Notes: a model not told the origin generated them from the sequence alone. A stretch of DNA of 64,000 bases from Microbulbifer aggregans (GCF_001750105.1 NZ_CP014143.1:1-64000), one strand, 5' to 3'. Positions 8,834 to 20,571 are shown, numbered from the stretch's first letter. A program made the numbers and translations.

Positions 8834-9370
8834 TTATTCGGTTTTTGCAACTGCCGGTACAAAATCCAGAGCCAGGGAGTTCAGGCAATAGCGAAGCCCT
8901 GTCGGCGCCGGACCATCCTTGAATACATGACCAAGGTGCTCACCACAGGCGGACAAGACTTCGGTGCGTTTCATTCCCCAACTGTAATCCGGCTTGAGCA
9001 CCACGTTCTCCGGGTGTGCGATATCCCAGAAACTCGGCCAGCCGGTGCCGGACTCGAACTTGTGCTCTGAACTGAAGACCGGCAGTCGGCAGCCAGCGCT
9101 CACGTAAGTCCCTTGGGCCTCGTTTTTCAGCCACTTGCCGGTAAATGCCCGCTCCGTATCCTTTTCCCACAGCACCTCATACTGGTCTGCAGGAAGAATT
9201 TGCTTCCAGACGGATTTGGGAATCGCAGACAGGTTGGTCCCCGCATCGATGTGCTGACGGGCCTCTGCCACTGTCATCGACTCGTCCCGGGGCTCCTCAT
9301 CCGCTTCACTGCAGGCGGGAAGCGTCAGGGCTGTCGCCAGCAAAGGCAGTATCATCAGGGCTCTTAACAT
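8834..9370 (-). CDS. msrB: MsrB-type methionine-R-sulfoxide reductase, lipoprotein
   Basis: MsrB reduces methionine-R-sulfoxide in damaged proteins. The 178-residue precursor has a lipoprotein signal (MLRALMILPLLATALTLPAC, lipid Cys20), so the enzyme should act in the periplasm. The SelR domain is clear: GWPSFWD, HLGHVFKDGPAPTGLRYCLNS, with catalytic Cys in RYC. The usual resolving Cys is Thr here (SGTGWPSFW), as in some MsrB proteins. The two CxxC zinc pairs are each reduced to one Cys (SAGC and SACG). An ATG 27 bases further upstream (9397) is possible, but 9370 follows an AGGGG site and gives a compact signal peptide. Confidence 0.9.
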   Translation of the reverse strand: MLRALMILPLLATALTLPACSEADEEPRDESMTVAEARQHIDAGTNLSAIPKSVWKQILPADQYEVLWEKDTERAFTGKWLKNEAQGTYVSAGCRLPVFSSEHKFESGTGWPSFWDIAHPENVVLKPDYSWGMKRTEVLSACGEHLGHVFKDGPAPTGLRYCLNSLALDFVPAVAKTE

Positions 9371-9437
9371 ACTGCACCCCTCTCCTCTTTTTCCCATCTC
9401 ACTGTATTTGGAGTGCCGGCCCGAAAGTGGGTTCCTT

Positions 9438-12400
9438 TCATGTGGCCGGATGACTGGTACTGGTCACTCCACGCTCAGCTGGCTGTTTCACATTATCAAC
9501 ACGATCGGCCGGCATCTCCGGCTCCCGTATCAGGCGCCCCTGCTGCTCCGCTTCACTGCCCTGCCGGGTCGCGCCGTCGCCATCAAAGAGCTTATCGAAA
9601 CGCACGTCCGGCTCTTCCCAGTCACCGCTAATGCGGTAGCTGACACTGGCCACGTTGTTCACCTGTTTCTTGAACGCTTTACTGATCAGGTAGACACCGG
9701 CAGCTGCGGGCAAGCCGCCGGCCAGGGCGGCAATCAGGGCCAGGTTGTTGCCAACTGGCAACGTCGCCACCAGGGTCAGATCGAGATTCTCTTGCTTCAG
9801 GTTGACGCGTCCGGCCATCTGCAGCTCACTGGTCGGCCCCTCCACCTGAATCGGCACGGCGATCAGTAACCGCCCATCCCCCTCGAAGAACACCTCGCCG
9901 CGCACCTGATCGAAAGCCATACCGCTCTGATACAGGTCGGAGAAATCCAGGCGCAGACGGCGAGCCCAGGTATCGAAATTGAACAGCGACAGCAACCGCA
10001 ATAGTGCAGAACCGGCATTGTCGCTAGCGCGCAGGAAACGCCCATCGCGGATATCGACCTTCAGGTCTCCGGTGAGCTTCTGGGGATTCAGCTGTGCGGG
10101 CGAACCATCCCAGCGCAGGGCGGTATCGAAAGTCGCAGACCGACTCTCGATCAGTGGTTCCTGGCCGGACGCACGCTGGACGTCTGCCAGATCCTCTGCA
10201 CTCAGACGGCCGATGAACTGGGATGACTCCCGGCCATCGCTGTCGCGCATCCACATCAGCTGCGCACCGAGTCGGTTGGGGCCCTCACCGCGTCCCTCGA
10301 CGCGCACACCCCGGGCAGCACCGATAATGTCGCTCACTACCAGCCGCTCTGCAGAGGGGCGCACCCGGAACGACCAGAGCCCGTAGTCTTCCTCCCCGAC
10401 CCACAGACTGTCGGTGCTGAAGTCCATGTGCGGAAGTTGGGTAAAGTCGAAGCCTGCGAGGGGATCCTCTGCCACGGGCGACTGCGCCTCCCCGCTGCCG
10501 CCCTGATCCGCAGCAGAAGTGACGGCCGCGCCCTGAGCCGATTGCTGTTCGTCCTCGCCTGGAGCGGGCAATCTCAGGTGCCGAAGCTCCACCTGCATCG
10601 GCGTCTCCGCACCCAGCACACCACTCAGGTGGCCCGCCGCCATTTCGCTGTCAAAATTCAGCTGCCAATCGGCACCAAGCCCCCGCCCCTGCACGTGAAT
10701 GTGTTCCACGGAAGCGGCACCCAGCACCAGCCGATCCGTACTCAGGTCCAGGCGGATCGGCATGGGGTTTTGCTCCGCTGCTGTATCGTCCCCGTTCTCA
10801 GCGGGCATATCCGAGCCATAGACCTGCAGCAGTTCACGCCAGCGGGGAAAATCGATATTGGAGAGATCACCGGTAACCGCGAGTTCCCTGTCGGCGGGCA
10901 GTTGTGCCTGGGCATTGAGCGCAATGGAACCGCGATCCAGCTTGCCATCCACCTGCCAGAACTGCCCCTGCAGATGTTCTCCGTAGCTCAGGTGATAGAG
11001 ATTCCCCTCCGCACCAATCGGAACCCGCAGTACAAAGTCGGAACGACGCGCCGAGGGTTTACCCAGCGGCGCGGGCAAATTGACTTCGACACCGGCCAGG
11101 TCCGAAGTCAACTGAAAGACTGCCGAGTAGGGAAGCGCCCGCTCTGCCGCGGGGATGGTGACCAGCGCACGGTAATCGAGTTCGCCCTGCATCCAGCCGA
11201 GTTCGGGCCTACCGCTCCATTCGCGGACAGTGTCAGTGGTCGCATTGCCGAGAATGACCACCTGGGTATCCCGCAGACCGCCCTCTTCCGGGTGGGTGAT
11301 TTCCGCTGTCAGCCCCCGCCCCCAAAGCTGCCCCTGAAACTGGCTGCCCGCGAGCCCGCTATCGCTGTCGTAACGGACTTGACCGTCGAGGTTATGCACG
11401 CGCAGATCGAGATGTTCCATCAGCAGATCGGCCTGCTGCAAATCGACCTGCACAGTCTGATGCGGCGCCAGCTCGGCGCCTCCGAGCGGCTGCTGCAGGG
11501 TCAGCGTGCCATTGATCGTGCCATCAAGGCGCCAGTGGTCGAAGGCCTCGCCCACGCGCTCCCGCAACGGCGATTCCCGCAGCAATCTCAGCCCGTCGGA
11601 AGCCGGTCCACTCGCTCGCGCACGCACACCAAGTATCGCGCCGTCACCCGCTGCGTCGGGAGTAATACCAACCTCGATATTGCGGGCATTCAACCCCCAC
11701 AGACGTGCGCTTGGCGCGTTCACCAACGTATTTCGGTCATCAATTTTCAGGTGAGCTTCAATAGCTTGCGCGCGCGGCCAGCCCTCAGCAAACAGCAGAT
11801 CCGCTTCACGAATGTCTGCCGCCAGCTGCACCGTCTGCCGCTCCGGGTGCTCGCCCAGGGCGAGCAGAGTGGCGTTATCCCCGTCCTTATAGGCATAACC
11901 CCGATAGACAAAGCCGGCTCTGGCGATTTGTCCGGGATTGTCAGGACCGACCGCACCGCGTAACCATTCCCGCAACTGGTCGCTGGTCGTAAACGGCACC
12001 AGTAATCGCTGCGCGGTGACTGGTGCCTCCCGCAACCCCAAAGCCAGTGTCAGGGCAGCGGCACGGGTGTGTGGTTTGAATGGCAACTCGAGCAGGAACT
12101 GCCCGTCGATCTCACCGATGGCGCCCCGCAGGGAAAGGGGCCCGGAGTACACCTGCACGGAATTACTTTCGCGGTTCACCCTCCAGGCAAGGGTGCCGCG
12201 GGCGCTGTCCAGCGAAAATGGCCGCTCGTAAAGTTTCGGAAAGTGAAGCTTAAATCCTTCTGAAGCGTCCAGCACCACGGCGCCACGCCCACCCTGCATA
12301 TGCAGGAATCCATCCAGATGCTGTACGGCGGGAGCGCCCTTGTGGGCGGCAGCAACGATATCCTGCAGCCCCGCCGTCAGGGCAATCTGGCCGTCTTCGG

Positions 12401-13703
12401 CGCGGGAGAAGCGTACGTCGTGCAGGCGCCCGGACGGCTCCAGTGCCCGCAACCATTCATCTGCCGGGCCGCGCAGCAGTTCCATTCGGGTCAGAATGCC
12501 GCTCCAGGCAGCAAGGTCGATCGTGTCGATGGCCAGACTGAAGCCCGCTTCAACGCTGCCATCTGCCTGGAGATTGAAAGTGGGGACCTCCAGTTCACGC
12601 CAGCCAATCTGGACGTCCTGAAGTGCAACCCGCCAGCTCTGGCCCGGCCGCCAGTCCCCTGAGAGATCACCGGAGATTGATGAAAGCGGCGCTAATGCAA
12701 TACCGGTTGCAGGGTCTTTTTCATCAGCGCTTGCAGGTGTCTGGGAAGGTTGTTGGGCCGGCTCCGCGGCAGCCTGATTCACTCCGGACTGCGCCAGGCC
12801 CAGGTGCCCCCGCAGTTGGTAGGCACTGTTACTGCCATCCAGCCAGAGACTGCCGCGCGCCAGTTTCGGGCCGCGCCAGTGGTAATGTTCCGGTAGAGGG
12901 GTGAGCTGCTGTAACAGGTCGACGATGTCTGCATCAACCAGCAACTCATTCAGCTGCAGGTAACCACGCAGGCGGAAGTTCTCGCTATCCCGGGCATCGC
13001 CCCGACCCTCAAGGATAAGCCGCAGCGTTTCCTGCTCGGCGACAGACTGCTTCTCCTCGGAAGCGGATTCAGTGCCAGCGCGACTGATAAAAGCCTTGCC
13101 GATCAGGCGGTGAAAATCGCCACTGTTCTCCAACAGCACCTGTGGCAGGTGGAGCTGAGCCAGCTGGCCGTCATCAAGCCGCACCGACAGGCTGACATCA
13201 CGAATATCAATCTTGGGGCCGAGACGGAACAGGCGCGCGGGGTCGCCCACTTGCCGGGAAACGGCGCCTTCGCCACTGGGTATCGCCGCAGCCGGGAAGC
13301 CGTCAAGCTGCCAGCGGCCAGCTCCATCCCGGTGTACACCGGCCCGGAATTCATGCACCCGGAGGTTCTTCCACACCAAATCACGGTTCCAGAGGCTCGC
13401 CAACAGGTCGAGATGGAACAGGCCGTAGCCCATCTGCATCTCACCGTCTTCACCCAACCGCAGTCCGTCCAGCTGCAGCGCCACTTCAAGCGCCTGCCAG
13501 CGCAGCGACAGACGCTCCACCTGGACAGGCACCCCCAGGCGCTCGGAGAACCAGGCACTGATCTGCGGGCGAAATTCCTGCACGTGCGGCGATAGCATGC
13601 GCCCCGTCTGCACCAGGATAGCCAGGCAGATCACCAGAGTGACCACCAGCAGCCAGAACTTGCGCGCCAGCCAGCGCACCATGAGTAGCAGCCTGGCCAT
13701 CAA
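9438..13703 (-). CDS. yhdP: YhdP family AsmA-like inter-membrane lipid transport protein
   Basis: YhdP-type proteins are very long bridge-like proteins of the AsmA superfamily that span the periplasm. In E. coli, YhdP with TamB and YdbH moves phospholipid to the outer membrane. The 1421-residue product has one N-terminal membrane segment (about 15-35) followed by repeated beta-strand DUF3971/AsmA-like sequence to the C-terminus. An alanine-rich hydrophobic segment near residue 1315 (NLALIAALAGGLPAAAGVYLI) precedes the AsmA-like end. It is the last gene of the mreB-C-D-maf-rng-yhdP series. Pseudomonas usually continues with a nitrilase and tldD; here a 40-bp gap leads to msrB instead. Confidence 0.9.
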   Translation of the reverse strand: MMARLLLMVRWLARKFWLLVVTLVICLAILVQTGRMLSPHVQEFRPQISAWFSERLGVPVQVERLSLRWQALEVALQLDGLRLGEDGEMQMGYGLFHLDLLASLWNRDLVWKNLRVHEFRAGVHRDGAGRWQLDGFPAAAIPSGEGAVSRQVGDPARLFRLGPKIDIRDVSLSVRLDDGQLAQLHLPQVLLENSGDFHRLIGKAFISRAGTESASEEKQSVAEQETLRLILEGRGDARDSENFRLRGYLQLNELLVDADIVDLLQQLTPLPEHYHWRGPKLARGSLWLDGSNSAYQLRGHLGLAQSGVNQAAAEPAQQPSQTPASADEKDPATGIALAPLSSISGDLSGDWRPGQSWRVALQDVQIGWRELEVPTFNLQADGSVEAGFSLAIDTIDLAAWSGILTRMELLRGPADEWLRALEPSGRLHDVRFSRAEDGQIALTAGLQDIVAAAHKGAPAVQHLDGFLHMQGGRGAVVLDASEGFKLHFPKLYERPFSLDSARGTLAWRVNRESNSVQVYSGPLSLRGAIGEIDGQFLLELPFKPHTRAAALTLALGLREAPVTAQRLLVPFTTSDQLREWLRGAVGPDNPGQIARAGFVYRGYAYKDGDNATLLALGEHPERQTVQLAADIREADLLFAEGWPRAQAIEAHLKIDDRNTLVNAPSARLWGLNARNIEVGITPDAAGDGAILGVRARASGPASDGLRLLRESPLRERVGEAFDHWRLDGTINGTLTLQQPLGGAELAPHQTVQVDLQQADLLMEHLDLRVHNLDGQVRYDSDSGLAGSQFQGQLWGRGLTAEITHPEEGGLRDTQVVILGNATTDTVREWSGRPELGWMQGELDYRALVTIPAAERALPYSAVFQLTSDLAGVEVNLPAPLGKPSARRSDFVLRVPIGAEGNLYHLSYGEHLQGQFWQVDGKLDRGSIALNAQAQLPADRELAVTGDLSNIDFPRWRELLQVYGSDMPAENGDDTAAEQNPMPIRLDLSTDRLVLGAASVEHIHVQGRGLGADWQLNFDSEMAAGHLSGVLGAETPMQVELRHLRLPAPGEDEQQSAQGAAVTSAADQGGSGEAQSPVAEDPLAGFDFTQLPHMDFSTDSLWVGEEDYGLWSFRVRPSAERLVVSDIIGAARGVRVEGRGEGPNRLGAQLMWMRDSDGRESSQFIGRLSAEDLADVQRASGQEPLIESRSATFDTALRWDGSPAQLNPQKLTGDLKVDIRDGRFLRASDNAGSALLRLLSLFNFDTWARRLRLDFSDLYQSGMAFDQVRGEVFFEGDGRLLIAVPIQVEGPTSELQMAGRVNLKQENLDLTLVATLPVGNNLALIAALAGGLPAAAGVYLISKAFKKQVNNVASVSYRISGDWEEPDVRFDKLFDGDGATRQGSEAEQQGRLIREPEMPADRVDNVKQPAERGVTSTSHPAT

Positions 13704-13781
13704 CCGCTCACCTTCCGGTCACAGACAGGCAGAGCCCCGCACTTGTGCGCGGTACCGATGCTGCCATCGCCGGTGTGAACA

Positions 13782-15269
13782 TCAGACCAGAACAATGTCG
13801 TACTGCTCCTGATTGTAAATAGGCTCCACCTGGAACTGGATGGGGCGGCCGATGAACTCTTCCAGATCCGCGACGTTCGCGGACTCTTCGTCCAGTAACA
13901 GGTCGATGACCACCTGGCTGGCCAGTACCATGATCTTCTCGCTGTCGTAAGCCCGTGCCTCCCGGATGATCTCACGGAAGATCTCGTAACAGACAGTCTC
14001 GGCACTCTTCAGCGTACCGCGCCCACTGCAGACCGGACAGGGCTCACACAGAATCTGCCCCAGGGACTCGCGGGTCCGCTTGCGGGTCATCTCCACCAGA
14101 CCGAGTTCCGACACACCAGTAATACTGGTCTTGGCGTGATCCCGCTCCAGTGTCTTCTCCAGCGTGCGCAGCACCTGGCGACGGTGTTCGGGATCCTTCA
14201 TATCGATAAAGTCGATAATGATGATGCCGCCCAGGTTGCGCAGCCGCAGCTGGCGGGCAATGGCCGTGGCCGCCTCGAGGTTGGTCTTGAAGATGGTCTC
14301 CTCGAGATTGCGGTGGCCAACGAACGCACCAGTGTTCACATCAATGGTGCTCATGGCCTCGGTCTGCTCGACAATCAGGTAACCGCCGGACTTCAGGGTG
14401 ACCTTGTTGTGCAACGCCTTGCGGATTTCCTCTTCCACCCCGTAGAGGTCGAACAGGGGACGCTCACCGGGGTAATGCTCCAGCCGACTGGCGATCTCCG
14501 GAGCGTACTTGCCCGCGAACTCCGCCGCACGGCCATGAGCTTCACGGGAATCGATACGGATTTTTTCTGTATATGGGCGGGCCAGGTCGCGCAGGGCACG
14601 CATAAACAGCGGCAGGTCCTCGTAAATGACCGACGGCTGGGGCCGGCTGCGTATACGCTGCTCCAGCTCGTGCCAGAGCTTGTACAGGAACGGAATATCG
14701 CGCAGCAGTTCGTCTTCGCTGACACCCTCCGCCACCGTACGCAGGATAAAGCCACCGTCGCCCTTCTGGCCCTCCTCCGCCAGCTTGGCGCTGGCCTGGT
14801 CCACCAGCTCCCGCAGCCGCTCGCGCTCGCTCTCATCCTCGATACGGTTGGAGATACCGATATGGCGCGTCTGCGGCATGTAGACGAGATAACGGGCCGA
14901 TACGGAAAGGTGCGTGGTCAACCGTGCGCCCTTGCTGCTGATCGGGTCTTTGACTACCTGTACGACCAGCGACTGCCCCTCCCGGACCAGGGCGCGGATA
15001 TCCGCCACTTCCGACTCCCGGGATTCCATACCCTCCTCATCCAGGGGAGCAATGTCCGAGGCATGGATAAAACCGGCACGCTCGAGGCCGATGTCCACAA
15101 AGGCCGCCTGCATCCCCGGCAGCACACGGACCACCTTGCCTTTATAGATGTTGCCAACAATCCCGCGGCGCGCACTGCGCTCCAGGTAGACCTCCTGCAG
15201 CACACCGTTTTCAACCAGTGCCACCCGCGTTTCCGTGGGTGCCACATTGATCAGCAGCTCTTCGCTCAC
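13782..15269 (-). CDS. rng: ribonuclease G
   Basis: RNase G is a 5'-end-sensing endoribonuclease that matures the 5' end of 16S rRNA and degrades some mRNAs. The 495-residue protein has the S1-like domain near the N-terminus ([29 protein letters not shown]), the catalytic DNase-I-like part (IIIDFIDM for the Mg site) and the zinc-link [18 protein letters not shown] chose the GTG at 15269, because the segment just upstream (GGAGGGAGA) is the ribosome-binding site; the longer open frame would translate it. The GTG overlaps the maf stop (GTGA), so the two are coupled. Confidence 0.95.
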   Translation of the reverse strand: MSEELLINVAPTETRVALVENGVLQEVYLERSARRGIVGNIYKGKVVRVLPGMQAAFVDIGLERAGFIHASDIAPLDEEGMESRESEVADIRALVREGQSLVVQVVKDPISSKGARLTTHLSVSARYLVYMPQTRHIGISNRIEDESERERLRELVDQASAKLAEEGQKGDGGFILRTVAEGVSEDELLRDIPFLYKLWHELEQRIRSRPQPSVIYEDLPLFMRALRDLARPYTEKIRIDSREAHGRAAEFAGKYAPEIASRLEHYPGERPLFDLYGVEEEIRKALHNKVTLKSGGYLIVEQTEAMSTIDVNTGAFVGHRNLEETIFKTNLEAATAIARQLRLRNLGGIIIIDFIDMKDPEHRRQVLRTLEKTLERDHAKTSITGVSELGLVEMTRKRTRESLGQILCEPCPVCSGRGTLKSAETVCYEIFREIIREARAYDSEKIMVLASQVVIDLLLDEESANVADLEEFIGRPIQFQVEPIYNQEQYDIVLV

Positions 15270-15889
15270 AGGTCTCCCTCCCACTGCCAGTACGGGATAC
15301 CGGCTTCCTCAAGCATTGGTACCAGCACCTCCAGGGGCAGGCCCACCACATTTGTATAACTACCGCTGACCGAAGCCACCAGCGCGGCACCGAGGCCCTG
15401 GATACCATATCCGCCGGCTTTGTCCCGCGGCTCGCCGGTCTGCCAGTAGGTCTCAATCTGTTTCGCCTCCAGGTTGCGGAAACGCACCCGTGTCTCCACT
15501 GTTTCGCACAGGGTGCGCTCGCGACTGCTGAGGCAGACTGCGGTCAGAACGACGTGCTCTCGACCAGACAGCGCAGACATCATGGAGGAAAAATCATCGA
15601 AGTTGCAGGGCTTTTCCAGCACGCGATCCCCGGCCACTACAAGGGTATCGGAGCCCAGTGACCAAGCGGGCACCGGACCAGGCAGATCTGCAGCGAGCGC
15701 CAATCCGGCCGCAGCCTTTTCCCGGGCAAGGCGCTCAACGTAGGCGAAAGCCGATTCGCCGGCTTCCCGCTCTTCGGGCAGTGACGCGGCGCGCTGAATG
15801 AAGCGCACGCCGATCTGCGCCAGCAGCTGAGCGCGGCGCGGAGAGCCGGAGGCGAGCAGAAGTGTTTTGTCGGCGGCGGTATTCGGCAC
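15266..15889 (-). CDS. maf: Maf family nucleotide pyrophosphatase
   Basis: Maf proteins hydrolyse non-canonical or standard nucleoside triphosphates (dTTP/UTP type in YhdE) and overexpression affects septation. The 207-residue protein shows [18 protein letters not shown] at the N-terminus, the SLGSDTLV metal-binding region and [13 protein letters not shown], the family's signature blocks. The start is GTG. It overlaps rng by 4 bases and lies about 130 bases after mreD. Confidence 0.93.
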   Translation of the reverse strand: MPNTAADKTLLLASGSPRRAQLLAQIGVRFIQRAASLPEEREAGESAFAYVERLAREKAAAGLALAADLPGPVPAWSLGSDTLVVAGDRVLEKPCNFDDFSSMMSALSGREHVVLTAVCLSSRERTLCETVETRVRFRNLEAKQIETYWQTGEPRDKAGGYGIQGLGAALVASVSGSYTNVVGLPLEVLVPMLEEAGIPYWQWEGDL

Positions 15890-16018
15890 TGCAATCTTTA
15901 TTGTTGGTGGATCAGCGTCGGATTATAGCGGTATCGATCGAAAAATGAGCATTTCTTTACCAGCCTTGGCCATAAATATGACACTGGCGCGGGTTGACTC
16001 AGCCGTCACACCTGTCGG

Positions 16019-16495
16019 TCAGCGCACCAGCAGGCGGCCAGCCATCCGGTCAAGCCACGGGGTGATCAGCGGCCACAGCAATGCCGTGGTAAGCGCCGGC
16101 CAGAGAAACATCAGTCCCGGCACCGGCTTGCCGGCCAGATTGTGGACCCAGTTACCCACCACCTGCTGGATACCCACCAGCACGAACACCCACAACAGCT
16201 GCTGCGCGGGATTGAAGGCCCGCGTCCGCTGGTAAGTAAGGAGGCTGAAATAGGCCAGCACCGCGAGGGCCAGCGCATGGGTACCCAGAGCTGCACCCGT
16301 CACCAGGTCTTCCGCCAGGCCGACCAGCCAGGCAAATCCCACCCCCACGCTCTGGGGCATACGGTTGATCCAGAAAATGACCAGCAAGGCGGTGAAGGAG
16401 GGACGGAACCAGAGCCAAGCCTGCGGCAGCGGCATAACAGCCAGCAGTAGCGCAATTACCACAGTGGCGACAATGAACCAGCGATTATTCGCTCC
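16019..16495 (-). CDS. mreD: rod shape-determining protein MreD
   Basis: MreD is an inner-membrane partner of MreC and the MreB elongasome. The 158-residue protein is mostly hydrophobic, with about five membrane segments, and ends ITPWLDRMAGRLLVR. I place the start at TTG (16495), giving MGANNRW: a GGAGGAG site lies 6 bases upstream inside the last codons of mreC, and the length fits E. coli MreD (162). Its first 11 bases overlap the mreC end. Confidence 0.88.
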   Translation of the reverse strand, partial: GANNRWFIVATVVIALLLAVMPLPQAWLWFRPSFTALLVIFWINRMPQSVGVGFAWLVGLAEDLVTGAALGTHALALAVLAYFSLLTYQRTRAFNPAQQLLWVFVLVGIQQVVGNWVHNLAGKPVPGLMFLWPALTTALLWPLITPWLDRMAGRLLVR

Positions 16496-17327
16496 CAAGG
16501 GACTCCTCCTCCCCGGAGAGGACCGCAAGTACGAAGCGGCTTCGGTTCATGCGCCCGCGGGGCTGTACCTCCGCCTCGGCGAACGGCCGGCCCGGGTCGC
16601 GGATGACCGAGACCACTTCCCCAACGGGGTAGCCCGCCGGGAAGCGGCCGCCGAGACCGGAACTCAAAAGCAGATCACCCTCGCGGATGTCACTGGTGTT
16701 GGCCAAGTGGCGCAGCTTCAGGCGATAGAGATCACCGGTGCCTTCTGCCACGGCCCGAACGCTGTTGCGCAGCACCTGAACCGGTAGCGCGTGACTGGCA
16801 TCGGTGATCAACAACACGCGGCTGCTCGAGCTCCCGGCTTCGATCACCTGCCCCAGCAGACCGGCCGCATCCATGATCGGCGTGCCGGGCACGACCCCAT
16901 CATCGCGCCCCTTGTCGATCATCAGCACGTGCTCCAGGGGATCGGGGGAAACACCGATCACCTGAGATACCAACACTCGCTCGTCCAGCATCTCGGCAGA
17001 ATTCATCAGCTCCTTGAGCTGGGTATTCTCCGCTTTCACGGCCGCCAGCAACTGACTGCGCTGTTCCAGCAGCAGCACCTGGCGCTTCAGGCGGCTGTTT
17101 TCCTCGAGCAATTCTTCGCGGGTACGCAACTGATCTCCCGCCCAGTCGGTCACACGGCCCGGTGCGTCGGTCAGCCAATAGAAAGGCGTCACCAGGGCAG
17201 CCGCACGCTCACGCAGTGGCTGCAGCCAGTCGGTGTACAGATTGATCACGATGAGCGCGGCCGCCGCAAGCCCCAGCAACAGGATACGGGACTCGGGCGA
17301 GGGACCACGGGTAAACAGCGGCTTAAT
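16485..17327 (-). CDS. mreC: rod shape-determining protein MreC (start anomalous)
   Basis: MreC is a bitopic periplasmic scaffold linking MreB/MreD to PBP2 for side-wall synthesis. Downstream sequence is typical: a membrane segment, a coiled coil (about 65-115) and a beta-rich domain with GVVPGTPIMDAAGLLGQV and LLLSSGLGGRFPAGYPVGEV. The family N-terminus (E. coli MKPIFSRGPS) is clearly present here as xKPLFTRGPSPESRILL, but the first codon is ATT at 17327 with a stop five codons upstream. An ATG at 17340 is out of frame by one base. So it either starts at ATT, at a later TTG/CTG, or the run of five G after that A-T differs by one. The protein is about 280 residues from ATT. Confidence 0.88.
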   Translation of the reverse strand: MKPLFTRGPSPESRILLLGLAAAALIVINLYTDWLQPLRERAAALVTPFYWLTDAPGRVTDWAGDQLRTREELLEENSRLKRQVLLLEQRSQLLAAVKAENTQLKELMNSAEMLDERVLVSQVIGVSPDPLEHVLMIDKGRDDGVVPGTPIMDAAGLLGQVIEAGSSSSRVLLITDASHALPVQVLRNSVRAVAEGTGDLYRLKLRHLANTSDIREGDLLLSSGLGGRFPAGYPVGEVVSVIRDPGRPFAEAEVQPRGRMNRSRFVLAVLSGEEESLGSE

Positions 17328-17340
17328 GGGAAACCCCCAT

Positions 17341-17360
17341 TAATAAATCAGTTTTTATTA
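17341..17360 (-). other. AT-rich inverted repeat in the mreB-mreC gap
   Basis: TAATAAA and TTTATTA pair around TCAGTT, filling the gap between the mreB stop and the mreC leader. It lies directly before the GGGGG that would serve as mreC ribosome-binding site, so it could influence mreC translation. It lacks the GC content of a terminator. Confidence 0.45.
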
Positions 17361-18772
<1,412 letters not shown>

Positions 18773-19060
18773 ATGGCCGTGGACGCGCAAACCGTACATC
18801 GACTGGCCGAGCTGGCCCGCATCGCCATCTCCGATGAGACACTGGAGGAAGTGAGCGGCCGACTCGGAGACGTACTCAAGCTGGTGGACCAGCTGCAGAC
18901 CGTCAATACCGAGGGCGTAGCCCCGATGGCACACCCCCTGGACGCGACTCAACAACTGCGCCCCGATCAGGTCACCGAGGCCAATTGCCGAGAGGACATG
19001 CTGGCCCTCGCCCCCCAGACCGAAGAGGGGCTCTACCTGGTCCCCAAGGTCATCGACTGA
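18773..19060 (+). CDS. gatC: aspartyl/glutamyl-tRNA amidotransferase subunit C
   Basis: GatC is the small linker subunit of the GatCAB amidotransferase, which converts Glu-tRNA(Gln) and/or Asp-tRNA(Asn) to the amidated forms. The 95-residue protein starts MAVDAQTVHRLAELARIAIS and contains the family sequence GVAPMAHPLD. The longer open frame from 18617 adds residues unlike the family, so the ATG at 18773 is preferred. gatA follows after 54 bases. Confidence 0.95.
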   Translation: MAVDAQTVHRLAELARIAISDETLEEVSGRLGDVLKLVDQLQTVNTEGVAPMAHPLDATQQLRPDQVTEANCREDMLALAPQTEEGLYLVPKVID

Positions 19061-19114
19061 GCCCTGCAGCAATCCCCACTGCCCACCCAGAGACAGGAAC
19101 AACCCGGGAAGTTC

Positions 19115-20560
19115 ATGCACCAGTTAACCATTGCCGAGATCATCAAGGGGCTGCGCGAAAGGCAGTTTTCCAGTGTCGAGATCACCCGCCACCTGCTGGA
19201 GCGCATCCAGCAGCAGGACGCGGACTACAACAGCTTTATCACCGTGACCGCAGAACGAGCACTGGCGCAGGCCGCGGCAGCGGACGAGCGCCTCGCCAAC
19301 GGCGATGCCCCTGCCCTGTGCGGTGTACCCATCGCCCATAAGGACATCTTCTGCACCCGGGGCGTCCGCACCAGTTGCGGCTCCCGTATGCTGGACAATT
19401 TCGTGCCGCCCTATGATGCCGCCGTCGTCGAGGGCTTCGAGCGCGCTGGCGCGATCAGCCTCGGCAAGACCAATATGGACGAGTTCGCCATGGGCTCCTC
19501 CAACGAAAGCAGCTTTTATGGCCCGGTCAAGAACCCCTGGGATAACAGCCGTGTTCCAGGCGGCTCATCCGGCGGCTCGGCCGCGGCCGTCGCGGCCCAG
19601 CTCTGCCCTGGCGCTACCGCCACCGACACCGGCGGCTCCATTCGCCAGCCGGCGTCCCTGACCAATACCACCGGGGTCAAACCCACCTACGGGCGCGTCT
19701 CACGGTGGGGCATGATCGCGTTTGCCTCGAGCCTGGACCAGGGTGGCCCCATTGCCCGCACTGCGGAAGACGCCGCATTGATGCTCTCGGTGATGGCTGA
19801 CCGCGACCCGCGCGATTCCACCAACCTGCAGCGCGAGGCCGAGGACTTCACCCGTGACCTCGGCCAATCTCTGCACGGATTGCGCATCGGCGTTCCCAGA
19901 GAATACTTCGGCGAGGGGCTGAATAGCGGCACCGGGGAACGGGTACAGGAGGCATTGCGGGAATACGAAAAACTGGGGGCACAGCTGGTGGAAATCAGCC
20001 TGCCCCACACCCACCTGGCAGTGCCCGCCTACTACGTCATCGCACCCGCTGAGGCCTCAGCCAACCTGTCCCGCTTCGACGGCGTACGCTATGGCTACCG
20101 TTGTGAAAACCCCGCGGACCTGCGCGACCTCTATATGCGCTCCCGCGGTGAGGGTTTTGGTGAGGAAGTACAGCGGCGCATTCTCGTCGGCACCTATGCC
20201 CTGTCCGCAGGCTATTACGATGCCTACTACAACAAGGCGCAACAGGTACGCCGGCTGATCAAACAGGATTTCGTCAAAGCCTTCGAACAGGTGGACGTGA
20301 TCATGGGCCCGACCGCGCCCTCGCCCGCCTTCGAACTGGGTGCCAAGCAGGCGGATCCGGTGAGCATGTACCTGGAGGACATCTACACCATCGCCATCAA
20401 CCTGGCCGGACTCCCGGCCATGTCGCTGCCCTGCGGCACCGTTGATGGCCTGCCGGTGGGCCTGCAGATCATCGGCAATTATCTCGACGAGGCGCGCATG
20501 CTGAATGTCGCCCACCAGTACCAACTGGCCACCGAGTGGCACAAAGCCAGCGCAGTGTAA
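19115..20560 (+). CDS. gatA: aspartyl/glutamyl-tRNA amidotransferase subunit A
   Basis: GatA is the glutaminase subunit of GatCAB and supplies ammonia to GatB. The 481-residue protein keeps the amidase-signature triad Lys76, cis-Ser151 and Ser175 in the GGSSGGSAA and [11 protein letters not shown] blocks, spaced as in characterised GatA. The start ATG is followed by [19 protein letters not shown]. It lies between gatC and gatB. Confidence 0.97.
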   Translation: MHQLTIAEIIKGLRERQFSSVEITRHLLERIQQQDADYNSFITVTAERALAQAAAADERLANGDAPALCGVPIAHKDIFCTRGVRTSCGSRMLDNFVPPYDAAVVEGFERAGAISLGKTNMDEFAMGSSNESSFYGPVKNPWDNSRVPGGSSGGSAAAVAAQLCPGATATDTGGSIRQPASLTNTTGVKPTYGRVSRWGMIAFASSLDQGGPIARTAEDAALMLSVMADRDPRDSTNLQREAEDFTRDLGQSLHGLRIGVPREYFGEGLNSGTGERVQEALREYEKLGAQLVEISLPHTHLAVPAYYVIAPAEASANLSRFDGVRYGYRCENPADLRDLYMRSRGEGFGEEVQRRILVGTYALSAGYYDAYYNKAQQVRRLIKQDFVKAFEQVDVIMGPTAPSPAFELGAKQADPVSMYLEDIYTIAINLAGLPAMSLPCGTVDGLPVGLQIIGNYLDEARMLNVAHQYQLATEWHKASAV

Positions 20561-20571
20561 GAGGCGATCAC

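Noticed and set aside
10428..11963. 511-codon + strand open frame inside yhdP
   Set aside because: It is a shadow of the yhdP coding strand; the composition is GC-driven and shows no domain, while yhdP is a known family.
14136..15359. 407-codon + strand open frame across rng
   Set aside because: It is antisense to rng, with low-complexity His/Gln-rich sequence typical of shadow frames.
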